A stretch of DNA of 64,000 nt from Silene conica (GCA_029255685.2 CM055312.2:3310649-3374648), one strand, 5' to 3'; positions 22,054 through 32,843 are shown, counted from the stretch's first letter. Made by a program: numbers and translations. Notes: a model not told the origin generated them from the sequence alone.

Positions 22054-24669
22054 ATGTGTGGAGGTGCAATTTTATCAAATTTGATAGCAGACATTAAATC
22101 AAGAAAAGCTGCTGAAAATACACTATGGCCGAGTACCACCGAACAAAAATCCAAAAGTTGTAAACCATTCAAATCCATCAATGTTGAAGATGATGATCAA
22201 AGTTTTGAAGCTGATTTTTTGGAGTTTAAAGATGATGATTTTGATGTTAAACCTCATGCCAAGATTGCCAACCCCATTATTGCCCCCAAGCTCAAATCTT
22301 CCCCTACTTTTTATGGTAATCTCATTTTTTTATGTTATTTTTCTAATACAAAAGTCCGTAAAACGGATTTATTAGGTTAGCTTGTGATTGATAGTGTCCG
22401 TCTGACTTTTACCATTACCAGTTAACTAGCTGGCATTTGTAGTTGGTATTTAATTTTGTTAATTTTGTTTGTATTAGCCATCTTCATGAGTCAAAGTTAT
22501 GATCTTTATGTGTTTTTGAAGAAACTATCCATTGTTTGCTGATGGGTTCAAGGAACAAAGTTATGATTTTCTGGGATTTAGAACTTGTTGCTGTAGCTTA
22601 GTTCATCTGATTGATTTTTGTAAGGTAATGTTTTGATTTTTAATTGTAATGGTATTTCTTACCCCCAATCATTTGTTTACCTTTGATTATAATACCGCTT
22701 ACAAGTAATATAAAAGACAAACAAATAATTGAGACGGAAATTGATGTTAGATGAGGTCTGTATGGATTGATTTTTGTAAGGTAATGTTTTGATTTTTCAT
22801 TTTAATGGTGTTGTTTTCTCCCAAATCATTTGTTTACCTTTGATTATAATACCGCTTACAAGGAATATAAAAGAGAAACAAATAATTGAGAAGGAAAGAG
22901 TATAAAAGATCATTCGAGAAACAGTCTGTCTTGCTTGTAACGGCCACAGCTCACAAGCTTGTGACCTCTCAAAACCCTAACCCACCTGCCTTTTTGTCTC
23001 ACGTTACAAGCTTCTTGTGATGAAATTTGTCCGGTAGAAAATTGTTGACCATTAGGTGAAATGAAATAGCCTTTAGGTTAGGTTGTTGGGTAGGTTTACT
23101 ACATGAACATGAGATCATTTATGGGTTTTATTTTTTTTACCATTTTAATTTTCTTGCAATTCTCTGTAATTTATTCATGAAATCTATCCGGATTTTCGGC
23201 TGTAGAGAAGTAATGTCAAATCGGGTTGATTCGTTGTGCGATAGTATTAATTACTTGAGTGAATTTGTGATTTGGTGGATGCTGTGAAGAGTCAATATTG
23301 TAGCATAAATGTTTTCTGTTGTATTCAGTAAGTGATAACAGGATTTAGGGACCATGTATCTTAGTTTCTGAGCCCCCTTATCTCTTGAAGTTAATGGATT
23401 CCTCTGTCGCGGTCCATTTAATTTGTCGAATCATAAACTTTAGCGGAATTTGATACATGCAAGATATGGGGTCGTCTATATTATTGTAGTATCATTGTCG
23501 ATGTTTGAAATGGAGGTACTTTTTTCACGTTGAAAAGGACGGTTGAATTTGCAAAGTAAAGAGGACGGAGTTAACTTGTGTTGGCCGACATGGCCGCTGT
23601 TTTTAACCTCGGAGATCTGTTAATTTCTAATGGTTTTCCCCTTCTTTTAAAATTGATTGATTTTTTTATCAGAACAATATTGCGTGATCTACTTTTGTCA
23701 TGCAAGTCTTCCTTACTGTCTCCCCCTTGAAGGGTGTTGGGGACGGGTTTTATACCCGTATCTGTGAGCGGCTTGTCAGAGACGAGTATGACCGTAGTAT
23801 GGAAGAGTCGATCTGTAGGTCATTAGCTTATATTTCTTCTTTCTGTCTTTGTAGGATTGAATGCTAAGATCAACGATGAAACTGATGAATCTGCCAGTAA
23901 AAAAAGGAAGAATCAATATCGTGGTATCCGACAGCGTCCTTGGGGTAAATGGGCTGCTGAAATCCGCGATCCCAAGAAGGGTGTCCGAGTTTGGCTCGGA
24001 ACTTACAACACTGCTGAAGAAGCTGCTAGAGCATATGATGCTGAAGCCCGGAAAATCCGTGGTAAGAAAGCCAAGGTTAATTTCCCTGTGGAAGCCCCAA
24101 CAGGGCCAACACTCTCTTCCCCTAGGCGCGCAGTCAAAGCTCGGTCTCAGAGAGCTGCTAGTATACCAAACCAAACCCCTGCAGGTCAGAATGTCAATGT
24201 AATGACTAATTTTGGCAACCAGTCTTTAACCGACTTCTCTTTTGTTGAAGAAAAACCGCTGATGCAGAACTTCCTGTATTCCTATCCCACACCTGCCATG
24301 CCCAAGGTAGACCCCAAATCCTTCGACTCATCTGATGGTTGTGAGGGTAGTAATTCTCTTGATTTATCTGACTATGGCTGGGGATTAAACGGTCCAACGA
24401 CCCCTGAGATAGCATCATTCTTCGCTGCTGCCATCGAGACTGATGAAAACCCAAGTAAGAGACTGAAATCAGACATGGGAAATACTCTTACTGAAGCTGA
24501 ATTTGAGTCTCAGTTGAATCTCTTAGACATGCCATGTCTGGATGAGAACTGGGCCATCGATGCTTTCCTTGCTAGTGATGTAACTCAGGCAGGTGTAACC
24601 CCAACCCCAACCCCAACTGATATATGGAGCTTTGCCGATTTTCCTGATATGACTATGGGAGTCTTCTGA
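22054..24669 (+). CDS. Group VII ERF transcription factor, RAP2.12/RAP2.2-like
   Basis: Two exons, 22054-22315 and 23855-24669, joined across a 1539-bp GT-AG intron in phase 1, give a 358-residue protein. It starts MCGGAIL, the group VII ERF N-degron: after Met removal, oxidation of Cys2 targets the protein for N-degron proteolysis in oxygen, so it accumulates and activates hypoxia genes when oxygen is low. A basic KKRK signal (about 103-106) precedes an intact AP2/ERF domain (about 108-165: [19 protein letters not shown], then [16 protein letters not shown]), which binds GCC-box-like DNA in the nucleus. C-terminal family motifs are present: [12 protein letters not shown] with [21 protein letters not shown] and IWSFADFPD. 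Intron position before the AP2 domain, length and motifs match RAP2.12/RAP2.2-type proteins. The start is fixed by the N-degron; in-frame sequence upstream is leader. A MITE lies in the promoter and a duplicated block in the intron. No defect is visible. Confidence 0.94.
22612..22895. repeat. Tandem duplication in ERF intron
   Basis: Two direct copies of about 135-150 bp (22612-22740 and 22765-22895), both starting gattgatttttgtaaggtaa and both containing ttgattataataccgcttac. They differ by scattered substitutions. Both lie wholly in the ERF intron. Confidence 0.8.
22926..23032. mobile_element. Degenerate MITE-like fragment in ERF intron
   Basis: Words typical of MITE family M are present (ttgcttgtaacgg, cacaagcttgtgac, acaagcttcttgtga), but ends and target duplication are not clear. 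Treat as a diverged or rearranged relative. Confidence 0.4.
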
Positions 24670-25240
24670 GCTGCTGTGGATGACTGCATCCGTCTCATTG
24701 TATGTAAATAAATAGATAGCTTCGAGTAATCCTTTGGGTTCCGGCATAATTATCTCCTGGAGGAAATGATCAGATTTATTTGTTCGATTTTCAGGGTCGT
24801 CTATCCTTTTAATCCTAAAAAAAGGTTAATGGATTATCACGCAGCAGCTGTCATGTCGGGCCTAATAGGTAATTTTAGGCTTTTGTTTCGAGTTAAGACC
24901 TTGTACTTGGTCGTCTGTCTGCACCATTGTCGATTTCAAACTGGTTTGTAAGTTTGTTGCCCTTTCAAGTTTCAACAATGATCTGTTGCATTCTGTGTAT
25001 TCTAATTCTAGTTGTTATTTGTTGATGAAGACTGATTCTATTTGACCCGTTTTAATCTTAAAATGGATATGTCCGTTTTAAGGGAGATGTACTGGGAAAT
25101 TTCCGAAAGGAAGCTACAGCTGCAAGCCTGCAAGTTGGTATTCAAGTAGTACAAGATAGTACTAGTATCCTGGATTCCTGGTACGATAATTGGGCAACTA
25201 TTGAGGTTCAACTTGCACTAAAGTTGTTTTAAAATAGTAA
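24670..25240. other. 3' UTR and downstream flank of the ERF gene
   Basis: Follows the ERF stop codon. A candidate polyadenylation signal aataaa lies about 40 bp downstream of the stop (near 24708). No further gene is seen. Confidence 0.45.
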
Positions 25241-25392
25241 CTTGTGACGGATACCGTTTTCTCTCACAAAATACTCATTTTTTCTCTCTCCAACGCTATT
25301 TATGTGGTCCTTTTCTCCACTAACTCATTTTGTATTTATTTTATTTCACAAAATATCCGTCACAAATGGTAACCCGTCACAAGCAAGACTTA
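25241..25392 (+). mobile_element. Mutator-like MITE (family M), 5'-truncated copy
   Basis: Matches copies 1 and 2 from cttgtgacggataccg to cccgtcacaagcaagactta, but lacks the first 40-45 bp (cacaaattc end), and no target duplication is visible. Located about 570 bp downstream of the ERF stop codon. Confidence 0.75.
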
Positions 25393-25699
25393 TCCTTGTT
25401 TTATAGTTTTGCCATCCCTTATCTATAATGAGCAATTATAAGATGATGGACCCAACCGTAATGGTCCGTTATGCGTCCAGCGTCCTCATCCGTCTGCATG
25501 GTTATCGCCTTATTGGGGTTGGTTTTTCGTGTCCTGATAGTGGTAGTACTAGTGCGCCGTCGGATGTATGTAACGACGGATTTTGTATTACGATAACTGA
25601 AATACAAAATACAAAAAAATAAAATAATTTTTATTATCAGAAAATTTCGTGTACAATCTCTAATAATCCTCTGATTCTAACTAGACAAACAGGTTACAC
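25393..25699. other. Intergenic DNA with a repeated 35-bp word
   Basis: Contains ttatcgccttattggggttgg (25504-25524), which recurs as ttaccgccttatcggggttgg at 26441-26461. The two may flank an inserted or rearranged segment. No gene. Confidence 0.4.
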
Positions 25700-25897
25700 G
25701 TGCACGATACATTTAAGGAGTGCGCGTGCGTTTTTTAGAAGGGGGTCGCGTGCGAGGATGGATGCACTCTACGTGTGACGTTGACTTGTATTCTTGAGGC
25801 ACGATCCATTTAAGGGGTGCGCGTGCGTTTTTTAGAAGGGGGTCGCGTGCGAGGATGGATGCACTCTACGTGTGACGTTGACTTGTATTCTTGAGAG
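25700..25897. repeat. Direct tandem duplication of about 98 bp
   Basis: Two adjacent copies that start gcacgatacatttaaggagt and gcacgatccatttaaggggt and run through tttagaagggggtcgcgtgc to gacttgtattcttgag. They are nearly identical, so the duplication is recent. The unit is unusually GC-rich for this region. Confidence 0.88.
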
Positions 25898-25924
25898 GGT
25901 CGAACGACTTGAATCCCTCTTAAA

Positions 25925-26030
25925 TGTTTGAATGTTTGAATATTCGAGTTTGAATGTTTGAATGTTTGAATATTCGAGTTTGAGTGTGTGAGTTTTGTTG
26001 TTTGAATATCCGAGTTTGAGGTGTGAGTTT
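25925..26030. repeat. gtttgaatgtttgaatattcgagtt minisatellite
   Basis: About four units built from tttgaatgtttgaatattcg with variants (ttgaatatccgagtttgagg). Directly follows the 98-bp duplication. Confidence 0.8.
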
Positions 26031-26845
26031 TCTTGCGCAGACGGCACGAATTTGTTGGGCTTGTTGACTGCTTAAGATGAATTTCACGAGATTTTCAGAG
26101 AGAATTTCAGAGCTTTTCTTTTCTTCGAGTTTTCTTCCCGTTTCCTCTTTTCTTCTCTTTTTCTTTTCTTCTCCTCGTTTTGAACAAAATTCGCTCTATT
26201 TATAGAGAAATGTTTGGGCTTCGGTGGGCTTTGGGCTTCAGACCCATTTTCGGCTTGTTTACGATTTTGGCCCAATTTGGCTTCTGTTTGGACCCGAATA
26301 ACTCAGAATGACCAAAAATTTGATTTTAAAATGGACAGAGATAATTAAATTGAATAATTTATTTTTTTATTAACTCAATTCAATTCATTTCTATATTTTC
26401 GACACTTAAATAATTTTTTAGTACCTGCAGTATACTTACCGCCTTATCGGGGTTGGTTACTTGTCACTTGGTAATGACTTTTGTCCGTATGGTTCTATTG
26501 CTCATGCGCAACGGCAGACAAAGTCAGTTGTTAACAATGACGGAATGAGGATCAGTTAGGACTGAGGATCCAAGTTAACCTTGACTCCGACGTTTGGTTC
26601 CGCCACTGGTTATTTAGAACACGGGGAAATGCCGTTGTACAAAATGGAGAAAGTATGGATAATTAGGCTTGGTCAATGTGAAATTCAGGCTAGGTATGAT
26701 ATCGATATAGCTAGAGTCGTGTTAGAAAACGTGGACAAATTACTAAATAATATCGGTAATTTATTCTTGACTTTTCAACATTGCCCTCTCATAACTTTCC
26801 ACCTTCACTCTCTTGACAACACAACTAGACGGTTTTTTAAAATAA
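26031..26845. other. Unclassified DNA, possibly an old LTR
   Basis: A TATA-like tctatttatagag near 26188 and the GC-rich, direct-repeat-bearing block just before it resemble the U3-R region of an LTR, but no paired end or target duplication was found. A plus-strand open frame at 26581-26850 has no recognisable domain. Confidence 0.35.
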
Positions 26846-26846
26846 A

Positions 26847-28937
26847 CTAGTATAACACCCGTGAAAATTCACGGGATTGTTCAATTCAAATTTTATAGAG
26901 AAAGATCAATTAAGTTGTTAAATAAGCTAATAACGGTTGTGGTGTATATGTAAATACTTTAATAAAAATAAATAAATAAAGTCTAATATAATAAGATAAA
27001 AGTTTATATTTTCAAATACAAAGTACAATAGAGTAGGATATAAAAACTGGAAAGTCTAAGAGAAATTCATAGTTTCTCGAAAATCTCCTTGTAAATAACA
27101 TTACTTGTTATAGTAGACATGTGTTTGTCGTCATCTAAAATAAGGACTTTTAGACCATCCTTATTTTTAACCCGGGAGATATCAACGTCCAACTGCCCAT
27201 GGGTGAAGAGTGGTCTAGGAAGATAAAGACCAACACGGGATAAAGATTGCCTTAACTCTTGTTAGTAGTCATTGCAAAGCAAACTGCTAAGGGAAATTGT
27301 CTCCTTTCAAACTTAACGGGAAAGATGGACTACCTAAAAGATTATTACTATAAATCATACCTTAAAACAATGAAAGAGTCAAAGTCTAATATAGATGAAT
27401 ACCGAAAATTGAGTAGAAATAACTAAAAACAAAAATTGAATACAAAAACAACAGTAACATCATTTGTTAATTGCTCTATATAGTTGTGCTGCTTTAATGG
27501 TTAGAAGTGCGCTTTTATCGTGTTTTCGACAAAAATTCTAAATTTGTAATCATGTGGTAATTATTATTTTGGCAATACTCTAAAATAATTCCAAGTAATT
27601 CTGATAAAATTTAAATACCTAGTATAATTGTTTTATAATTACAATTTTTTCGAAATCTGATTTTTTTATAGTAATTGCATTAATAGTGCAAGCTGATTTG
27701 ATGTTGTATTATAATTGAACAATTTTGAGTGATAAATATTAAAGTGATCTAATTAAATTGATAGTATGAACGTCATGTATGTTACTGTTGCTGGTGAGGC
27801 ATGTAATGCTATGGTTTTTTCTATGTTGCTTAATTGTCTTTATCGGTAGGTCGTTTCGTGAACTATTTTCATTCCACATTCCCAAATTTCACATTATTTC
27901 CTTATAATTTATTCTGTTTCATACCGAGTATATATATTTCAGTATAACCAATTTTAATTATATGGGTTTTTCTTATTCAAAAAGCAATTCATATTGGTGT
28001 TGTTTAATTATATATTTCATTATAACCAATTTCACAGTATTTCCTTATTCATTATAACCGCTTTGTTGTTTTTTAGTTCATTGTTCCTTTAATTCATTAG
28101 TGTAACACCCGTGAAAAATCATGGGATTGTGTAGTTTTTTTAAAAGAGGACGACCAATTATAATTATTATATAACCAGATATTTTATTTATTCAATTTGT
28201 CTACTTTAGGTCTTAAGAAGTGGAAGACAACTGTGATTTTCGAGGAGTTTATTGAGAATACAAAAAAGGAGAAGAAAAAAGAGGAGAGGAAAAAGATGTT
28301 GTTCGCCTTTGAGATTTTCAAGCAACATTGAGAAAGTAAAAAGTTTTTGGAAGACAATTTGATAAGGTGGTTGGTTTCACAGAGTTGATGATTAGTAGTT
28401 ATTGGTATTTTGTAATTAATGTATGTTCACAAAAAAGAAGATGAAATAGAGTAAAATAAGAAGAAAAAAATACCAGAAGGAAAGTATGAGAAAGCGGCAA
28501 ATAGTATGACTTAATTATCAATGCAAGATTGAACGACAGAATGAATGAATTAATATTACAGCATACACACTACACCACTTTTTTATATCATGGAAATGTA
28601 GGAAAGATAAAATATTATTATTGTTTTTTTTGGGTATTGCAATGACTTGGGTACTGCAATGAGTAAAACCGTTTCTTTAATAGGTTTTGAGAATTGTTAC
28701 CCAAATTAATTAATACAATTATATTAAATATGCACGGTTAATTATGTGGTTCTCAATTAATTTAAATTTTTTATTTGTTTTAATTTGTTGATATGGAAAG
28801 ATGGCCCACGCGGTTAAACATGATTGGTTTAAAAAAACTAAAATTGTGAGATTGAATGAGAGACTTGCATTAACCTAATTCTGAATCCACATTGTGCCAC
28901 ATAGGCAGTTTTCCAAGATTCTTTATATATATAATGA
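26847..28937 (-). mobile_element. Helitron region with two successive 3' ends (minus strand)
   Basis: Two Helitron 3' termini in the same orientation: CTAG plus cacccgtgaaaattcacggg hairpin at 26847-26872, and TTAG (CTAA on the minus strand) plus cacccgtgaaaaatcatggg at 28097-28122. Only one matching 5' end is seen: minus-strand TCATTATATATATAAAGAA from 28937, followed by T on the plus strand. The inner element is therefore 28097-28937 (841 bp) and the outer one either shares its 5' end or lost its own. Insertion between A and T holds for 26846, 28096 and 28938. No Rep-helicase sequence. Confidence 0.7.
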
Positions 28938-29749
28938 TTTGACATAATATATCACAAGAATATTTTCAAATCAATTTTAACAGAAAAAATATTTTATCTT
29001 CGAAATCATTTTATCAAAAGTGTTAAGTCGTAATTTATTGGATCAGGTGAAAGAGTGAGCCCAAGTTGTATACTCTTAAAGAATAACTAAACACGGACCG
29101 AGACATATCCTCATGCTATACCCAATTTACGAGCAAGCTAAAAAGTCTTTGTTAACCTGTCAAGATACGTCTAGCAAAAACAATAATTACGAGGGGACAG
29201 AAAAAAACACAATAAGTCCAACAATAACAATTGTAATACTATTTTCTTGATTAATTATTTTTTTACCATGAAATTAACCATGTTTTGTTGCCGATCTTCG
29301 GTCATTATTTTATTATAGAATCTCTTCTTTTCCTATACTTGTTGAATAAATATACATGAAGTGGGAATCGAACCCATGACCACCAGGTGAAATTTTAAAA
29401 CCTTTACCATTAAGTCTGATGATAAAACATATGTTGAATATAAGAATTGAACTTCATACCTCCTGAGTGAAACTCAATAAATCTACTAACTTTGTCATAA
29501 TAAATTAATGTCTAATTTAAATACTTATAAAAAATATTTCCTAAAATTCATGAGGGACACATCTCCAGAGGCAACTTGAAATCCGCCTTGGCCTAGTGGC
29601 CTACCACTAAATTGTTGCAAATAAATTGTCTTAGTATAATATAATTTCGATACCTGTTGATATGAATAGCGGTGCGACTCAATTATAAACCCAATTATAG
29701 AGGAGTATTATATTTGAGAACCCAACTATAGAGGAGTATTATATTTAAG
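28938..29749. other. Intergenic DNA with SINE relics
   Basis: Near 29355-29430 the minus strand reads as a tRNA-like SINE head (gggttcgattcccac box B; second degenerate copy 29435-29500). At 29583-29655 on the plus strand box A-like tggcctagtggc and box B-like tttcgatacc form a short SINE fragment. No gene. Confidence 0.45.
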
Positions 29750-30090
29750 CACAAATTCTTATTTGTGACGGCGGTATGACGAATACCGTTTCCTCTCACA
29801 AAATACCCACTTTTTCTCTCTTTGTAACGTTATTCATGTGGTCCTCTTTCTCCACTAACACATTTTGTATCTATTTTATCTCACAAAATATCCGTCATAA
29901 ATGGTGATCCGTCATAAGCAAGACTTACTAATATCTGAGAAGCCAATTATAGAGGAGTATTATATTTGATTAATTAGAATTAAGATGACCTTTCATTATC
30001 CCAACAGCTACTGCTCCATACTACTCGTATCAATTATAGAGGAGTATTATATTTGAGAACCCAATTATAGAGGAGTATTAACTTTAAGCT
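29687..30090. repeat. caattatagaggagtattatatttgag repeats upstream of LTP gene
   Basis: Five copies of a roughly 28-bp word (core tatagaggagtatta) at about 29692, 29723, 29945, 30036 and 30063. The second and third are separated by a MITE insertion. The last copy is within about 45 bp of the LTP TATA box, so the array is part of the LTP promoter region. Confidence 0.8.
29741..29939 (+). mobile_element. Mutator-like MITE (family M), copy near LTP gene
   Basis: Element 29750-29930 (181 bp), cacaaattcttatttgtgac to cataagcaagacttacta, with 9-bp flanks atatttaag and atatctgag (7 of 9 match). It landed inside the tandem caattatagagg repeats about 290 bp upstream of the LTP start codon. Confidence 0.8.
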
Positions 30091-30119
30091 CGATGAGGTT
30101 GACATCTCCTAAACATTTC

Positions 30120-30127
30120 TATAAATA
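30120..30127 (+). promoter_or_regulatory. TATA box of the LTP gene
   Basis: TATAAATA in ttctataaatagagac, 94 bp before the ATG at 30221. The leader between them ends in an A-rich aataaataaattaaataa stretch. Confidence 0.65.
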
Positions 30128-30220
30128 GAGACAAGTAGGAAGCTCTTATATGTACTCTTTCATTCTCCCATCCCACACTCCCACACACATAAATAAATAA
30201 ATTAAATAATTTTAAAGCCA

Positions 30221-30755
30221 ATGGCATTGGGTGGCGTAGTTGTACACAAGTTTGTCTGCGTAGCTGTTTTAGTGTGGAATCTGTGGATGGTATTACTAGT
30301 GAGTCGAGAAGTGGAGGGGGCTGTGTACCCTTGTACCCCGGCCCTCAATGACATCAATCATTGCTTGACCTACCTACGTGGTGGGCCGGGGCCGAACTTT
30401 ATGTGTTGCACCCTCGCAAAGCAACTTGTAAAGTTGTGTAAGACCCCGAAGGATAGAAAAGGAATATGTCAATGTTTGAAATCAGCTTCATTAGGTTTCG
30501 ATGCTAAAAGGGCTGCTCAACTTCCTGCTGCCTGCGGTTTTTCCCTACCTTTTGTTATTGGCCCCAATACCGATTGCTCTAAGTATGTCTTTTAACTTGT
30601 CTTTTTTTACTAATCCTAATTAAGATTATCCCATTTCATCTCATCTCATCTACCGCTAATTATACTTAACTATTTCATTTGTTGTGTAATCTTGTTTCAG
30701 GGTCAACTACAGAAATTCATATATGGGCTTTACGCAAGCTATTGATGTGGAGTGA
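30221..30755 (+). CDS. Non-specific lipid transfer protein (type I-like)
   Basis: Exon 1 is 30221-30582 and exon 2 is 30701-30755, separated by a 118-bp GT-AG intron in the SK(V) codon near the end, the usual intron position in LTP genes; the protein is 138 residues. Residues 1-34 are a secretion signal. The mature part has the eight-cysteine motif: C38-X9-C48-X13-C62C63-X19-C83-X-C85-X19-C105-X13-C119, predicting four disulfides around a lipid-binding tunnel in a small cell-wall protein that binds fatty acids and phospholipids (family knowledge). Odd points: an extra Cys73 in the CC-CXC loop, a short X19 before the seventh cysteine (type I usually has 21-24), and a 16-residue extension after SKV where type I proteins normally end. 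If the intron is not removed the frame stops at YVF (30595). TATA box and promoter repeats lie upstream. Confidence 0.9.
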
Positions 30756-30777
30756 ATGAATGTTCCATTCTATAAAG

Positions 30778-30905
30778 ATTGATTATTATTATTATTATTA
30801 ATAATAATTATTATTATTATTTATAATAATAATAATTATTATTATTATTATTATTATTATTAATACATAATTATAAATAATGATATGTAATTATAAATAA
30901 TGATA
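30778..30905. repeat. ATT/AAT palindromic microsatellite
   Basis: Blocks of (att)n and (aat)n alternate, so the tract can fold on itself. It begins about 25 bp after the LTP stop codon and so probably falls in its 3' UTR. Confidence 0.85.
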
Positions 30906-31494
30906 CGTAATTTATGTTTATAGTTGTTGTACATGTTATGTGTGTTATTAATAAATGCTTTGCTTGTATACCACGGAGTATATGCAATCATAGTTATCAT
31001 ACTATTCAAATTTAATCAAATCCTATCTATATTAATTGCAAGATTATTTAAAAGGCTTCGGTTGAGCCACGTCATTAACCCTATCTCTTTTTTTTTTCTT
31101 AAATTCAACATGGTGGGACCCGCAATGTTATATGATGATTTTAATTCGAAATAACTGTCTAAAATAATAGTTTTACAATTTTTACGCAACACTTTTGATA
31201 TGAATTTCTACGAAAACTGTTAATAGGTATAACATGAACTTAAATATTATATAAGAAAATATAATAATTTCGAACGTCGTCAGTCTAAAACTATTACATA
31301 ACAATTTATACCGAATACATAATTACAAATTTACAATAATAATTAACAATTTATAGCAATCGAGAAAAAAAAACAGTGACGACAATAATAAACTAAAAAA
31401 CAATAAAATAACTTAATATTAATATAACAACCATGAATAATGTACAAATTAATATCATCAATTTAAATATTTTGCGAAAATCAAGTCATAAACA
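30906..31494. other. AT-rich DNA downstream of LTP
   Basis: Candidate polyadenylation signal aataaa near 30949. Otherwise no gene or complete element. Confidence 0.4.
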
Positions 31495-31545
31495 TAAGTG
31501 TAAAGACGTTAGATATAAAACAAAATCGAATTTTGATAAAAAAGT

Positions 31546-32056
31546 TAGAGTTGTTCATGGGCGGTATCGTCCGAAAACCCGGTATATCCGGCCCAAATTT
31601 TACCGGGTTTGGACATCATTTTTCTGAAAAAATTGGTCAGGGTCTAAACCGGCCGAACCCATTTTAGTAAATGGGCCGGTCACGGACAAGAGAAATGCAA
31701 AATAGGTTGGCCCATCTGGCCCGCTAAAGTAATAGAAGCAATTAGTATATAATTAGTTTTTGTTTAGTTTTTATTCTTGTTTGGATTTTGGAACTTAATA
31801 TTCAAATGACCAAGTTTGTCGTTCTTCTATTTTGTGTATTGATATTAAAAACTAATAAATTAATTTAATACCGGATTTGCAAGTTTATCACATTGTTAAT
31901 TATTTAATTAATTATTTCTCAAAAGTTAACAGAAAAATATGAGTCTGACAGCCCACGAGTGGCCCTCTATTTTGGCCCAACCTGCCTGTTATAGTGACAT
32001 ACTTTTTTCTTTCAGCCCACCCCATGTCCGGCTCAAACCCACATTTGGACAACCCT
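31546..32056. mobile_element. hAT-like or unclassified element with gggcc-rich ends
   Basis: Left end ttagagttgttcatgggcgg and the reverse complement of the right end (ttagggttgtccaaatgtgg) form imperfect inverted repeats, followed by Gly/Pro-like ccggccc words on both sides. The flanks share a longer direct repeat of about 30 bp (gttagatataaaacaaaat at about 31509 and 32071), which is too long for a normal transposon target duplication. Non-coding. Confidence 0.5.
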
Positions 32057-32843
32057 AAATTAAGTGTAGAAGTTAGATATAAAACAAAATTTATGAACAT
32101 CTATAATTTAGTTCCGATAATACATATTTAGAATATTACGACTTGAAAACAAGCCGTTAATTTTTTTGCACGGGCCAAAAACTAGTTAGTGTTATTTTTG
32201 GATCATTTTGAATAATCCCATACCAAAATCATCCATTGTCAACCATGATTACATGACTACGGAGTATATAATATAATTGAAATAAACCGATAATGCAATT
32301 AGAGCGGATTAGTGTTATAGTTAATATAATCTTTACTTAAAACACCGATTACATGACTAATAAATGGGATGATTGTATTTGTAACTAATCCTCTAAAACA
32401 AGAGTCATTAAACTACTCCCTCCATCCCAATTTCTTGTAAACCTTTAATTAAAAACATACTTGCAAATAAAAAAAAGGGCAAATATAAATGAGACTGAGT
32501 GAGTAATGTGTAAACAATAATATCAACATTATGTGCCATTGTGGATATGACCAATAGTTTGCATTCTCGGGTCCTAATCCTATGCAACACAGGCCAACAC
32601 TTGTGCACCATTCCCTCATCAAGGATTTTGACCTTTACATTAGCCATTCTTTTGTAAATCACTAAGGATAAATATGTTGTAAATTTGTTGTGTATTAAAT
32701 TATATTGGTGCAACAATATCAGCAGTGGTGAAGCAGGATGGCTAACATGACTCATCTGACTGAAAAATCCCTCTTTTGAGTTAATATTTTGGAAAAAGTT
32801 GATAATATTAGTCAGAGCAATTTTAACGGTTATTTTCAAGGAC
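32057..32843. other. Intergenic DNA, no gene
   Basis: A minus-strand frame of 143 codons at 32408-32839 shows no recognisable domain and lies in AT-rich, repeat-like sequence; not called. Confidence 0.4.

Noticed and set aside
29355-29430. tRNA gene
   Set aside because: Box B is good but no cloverleaf can be drawn and the upstream half does not fit; treated as a SINE relic. The same holds for the box A/B pairs near 12000 and 39280.
32408-32839. Minus-strand 143-codon frame
   Set aside because: AT-rich, no recognised domain, no splice or promoter context.
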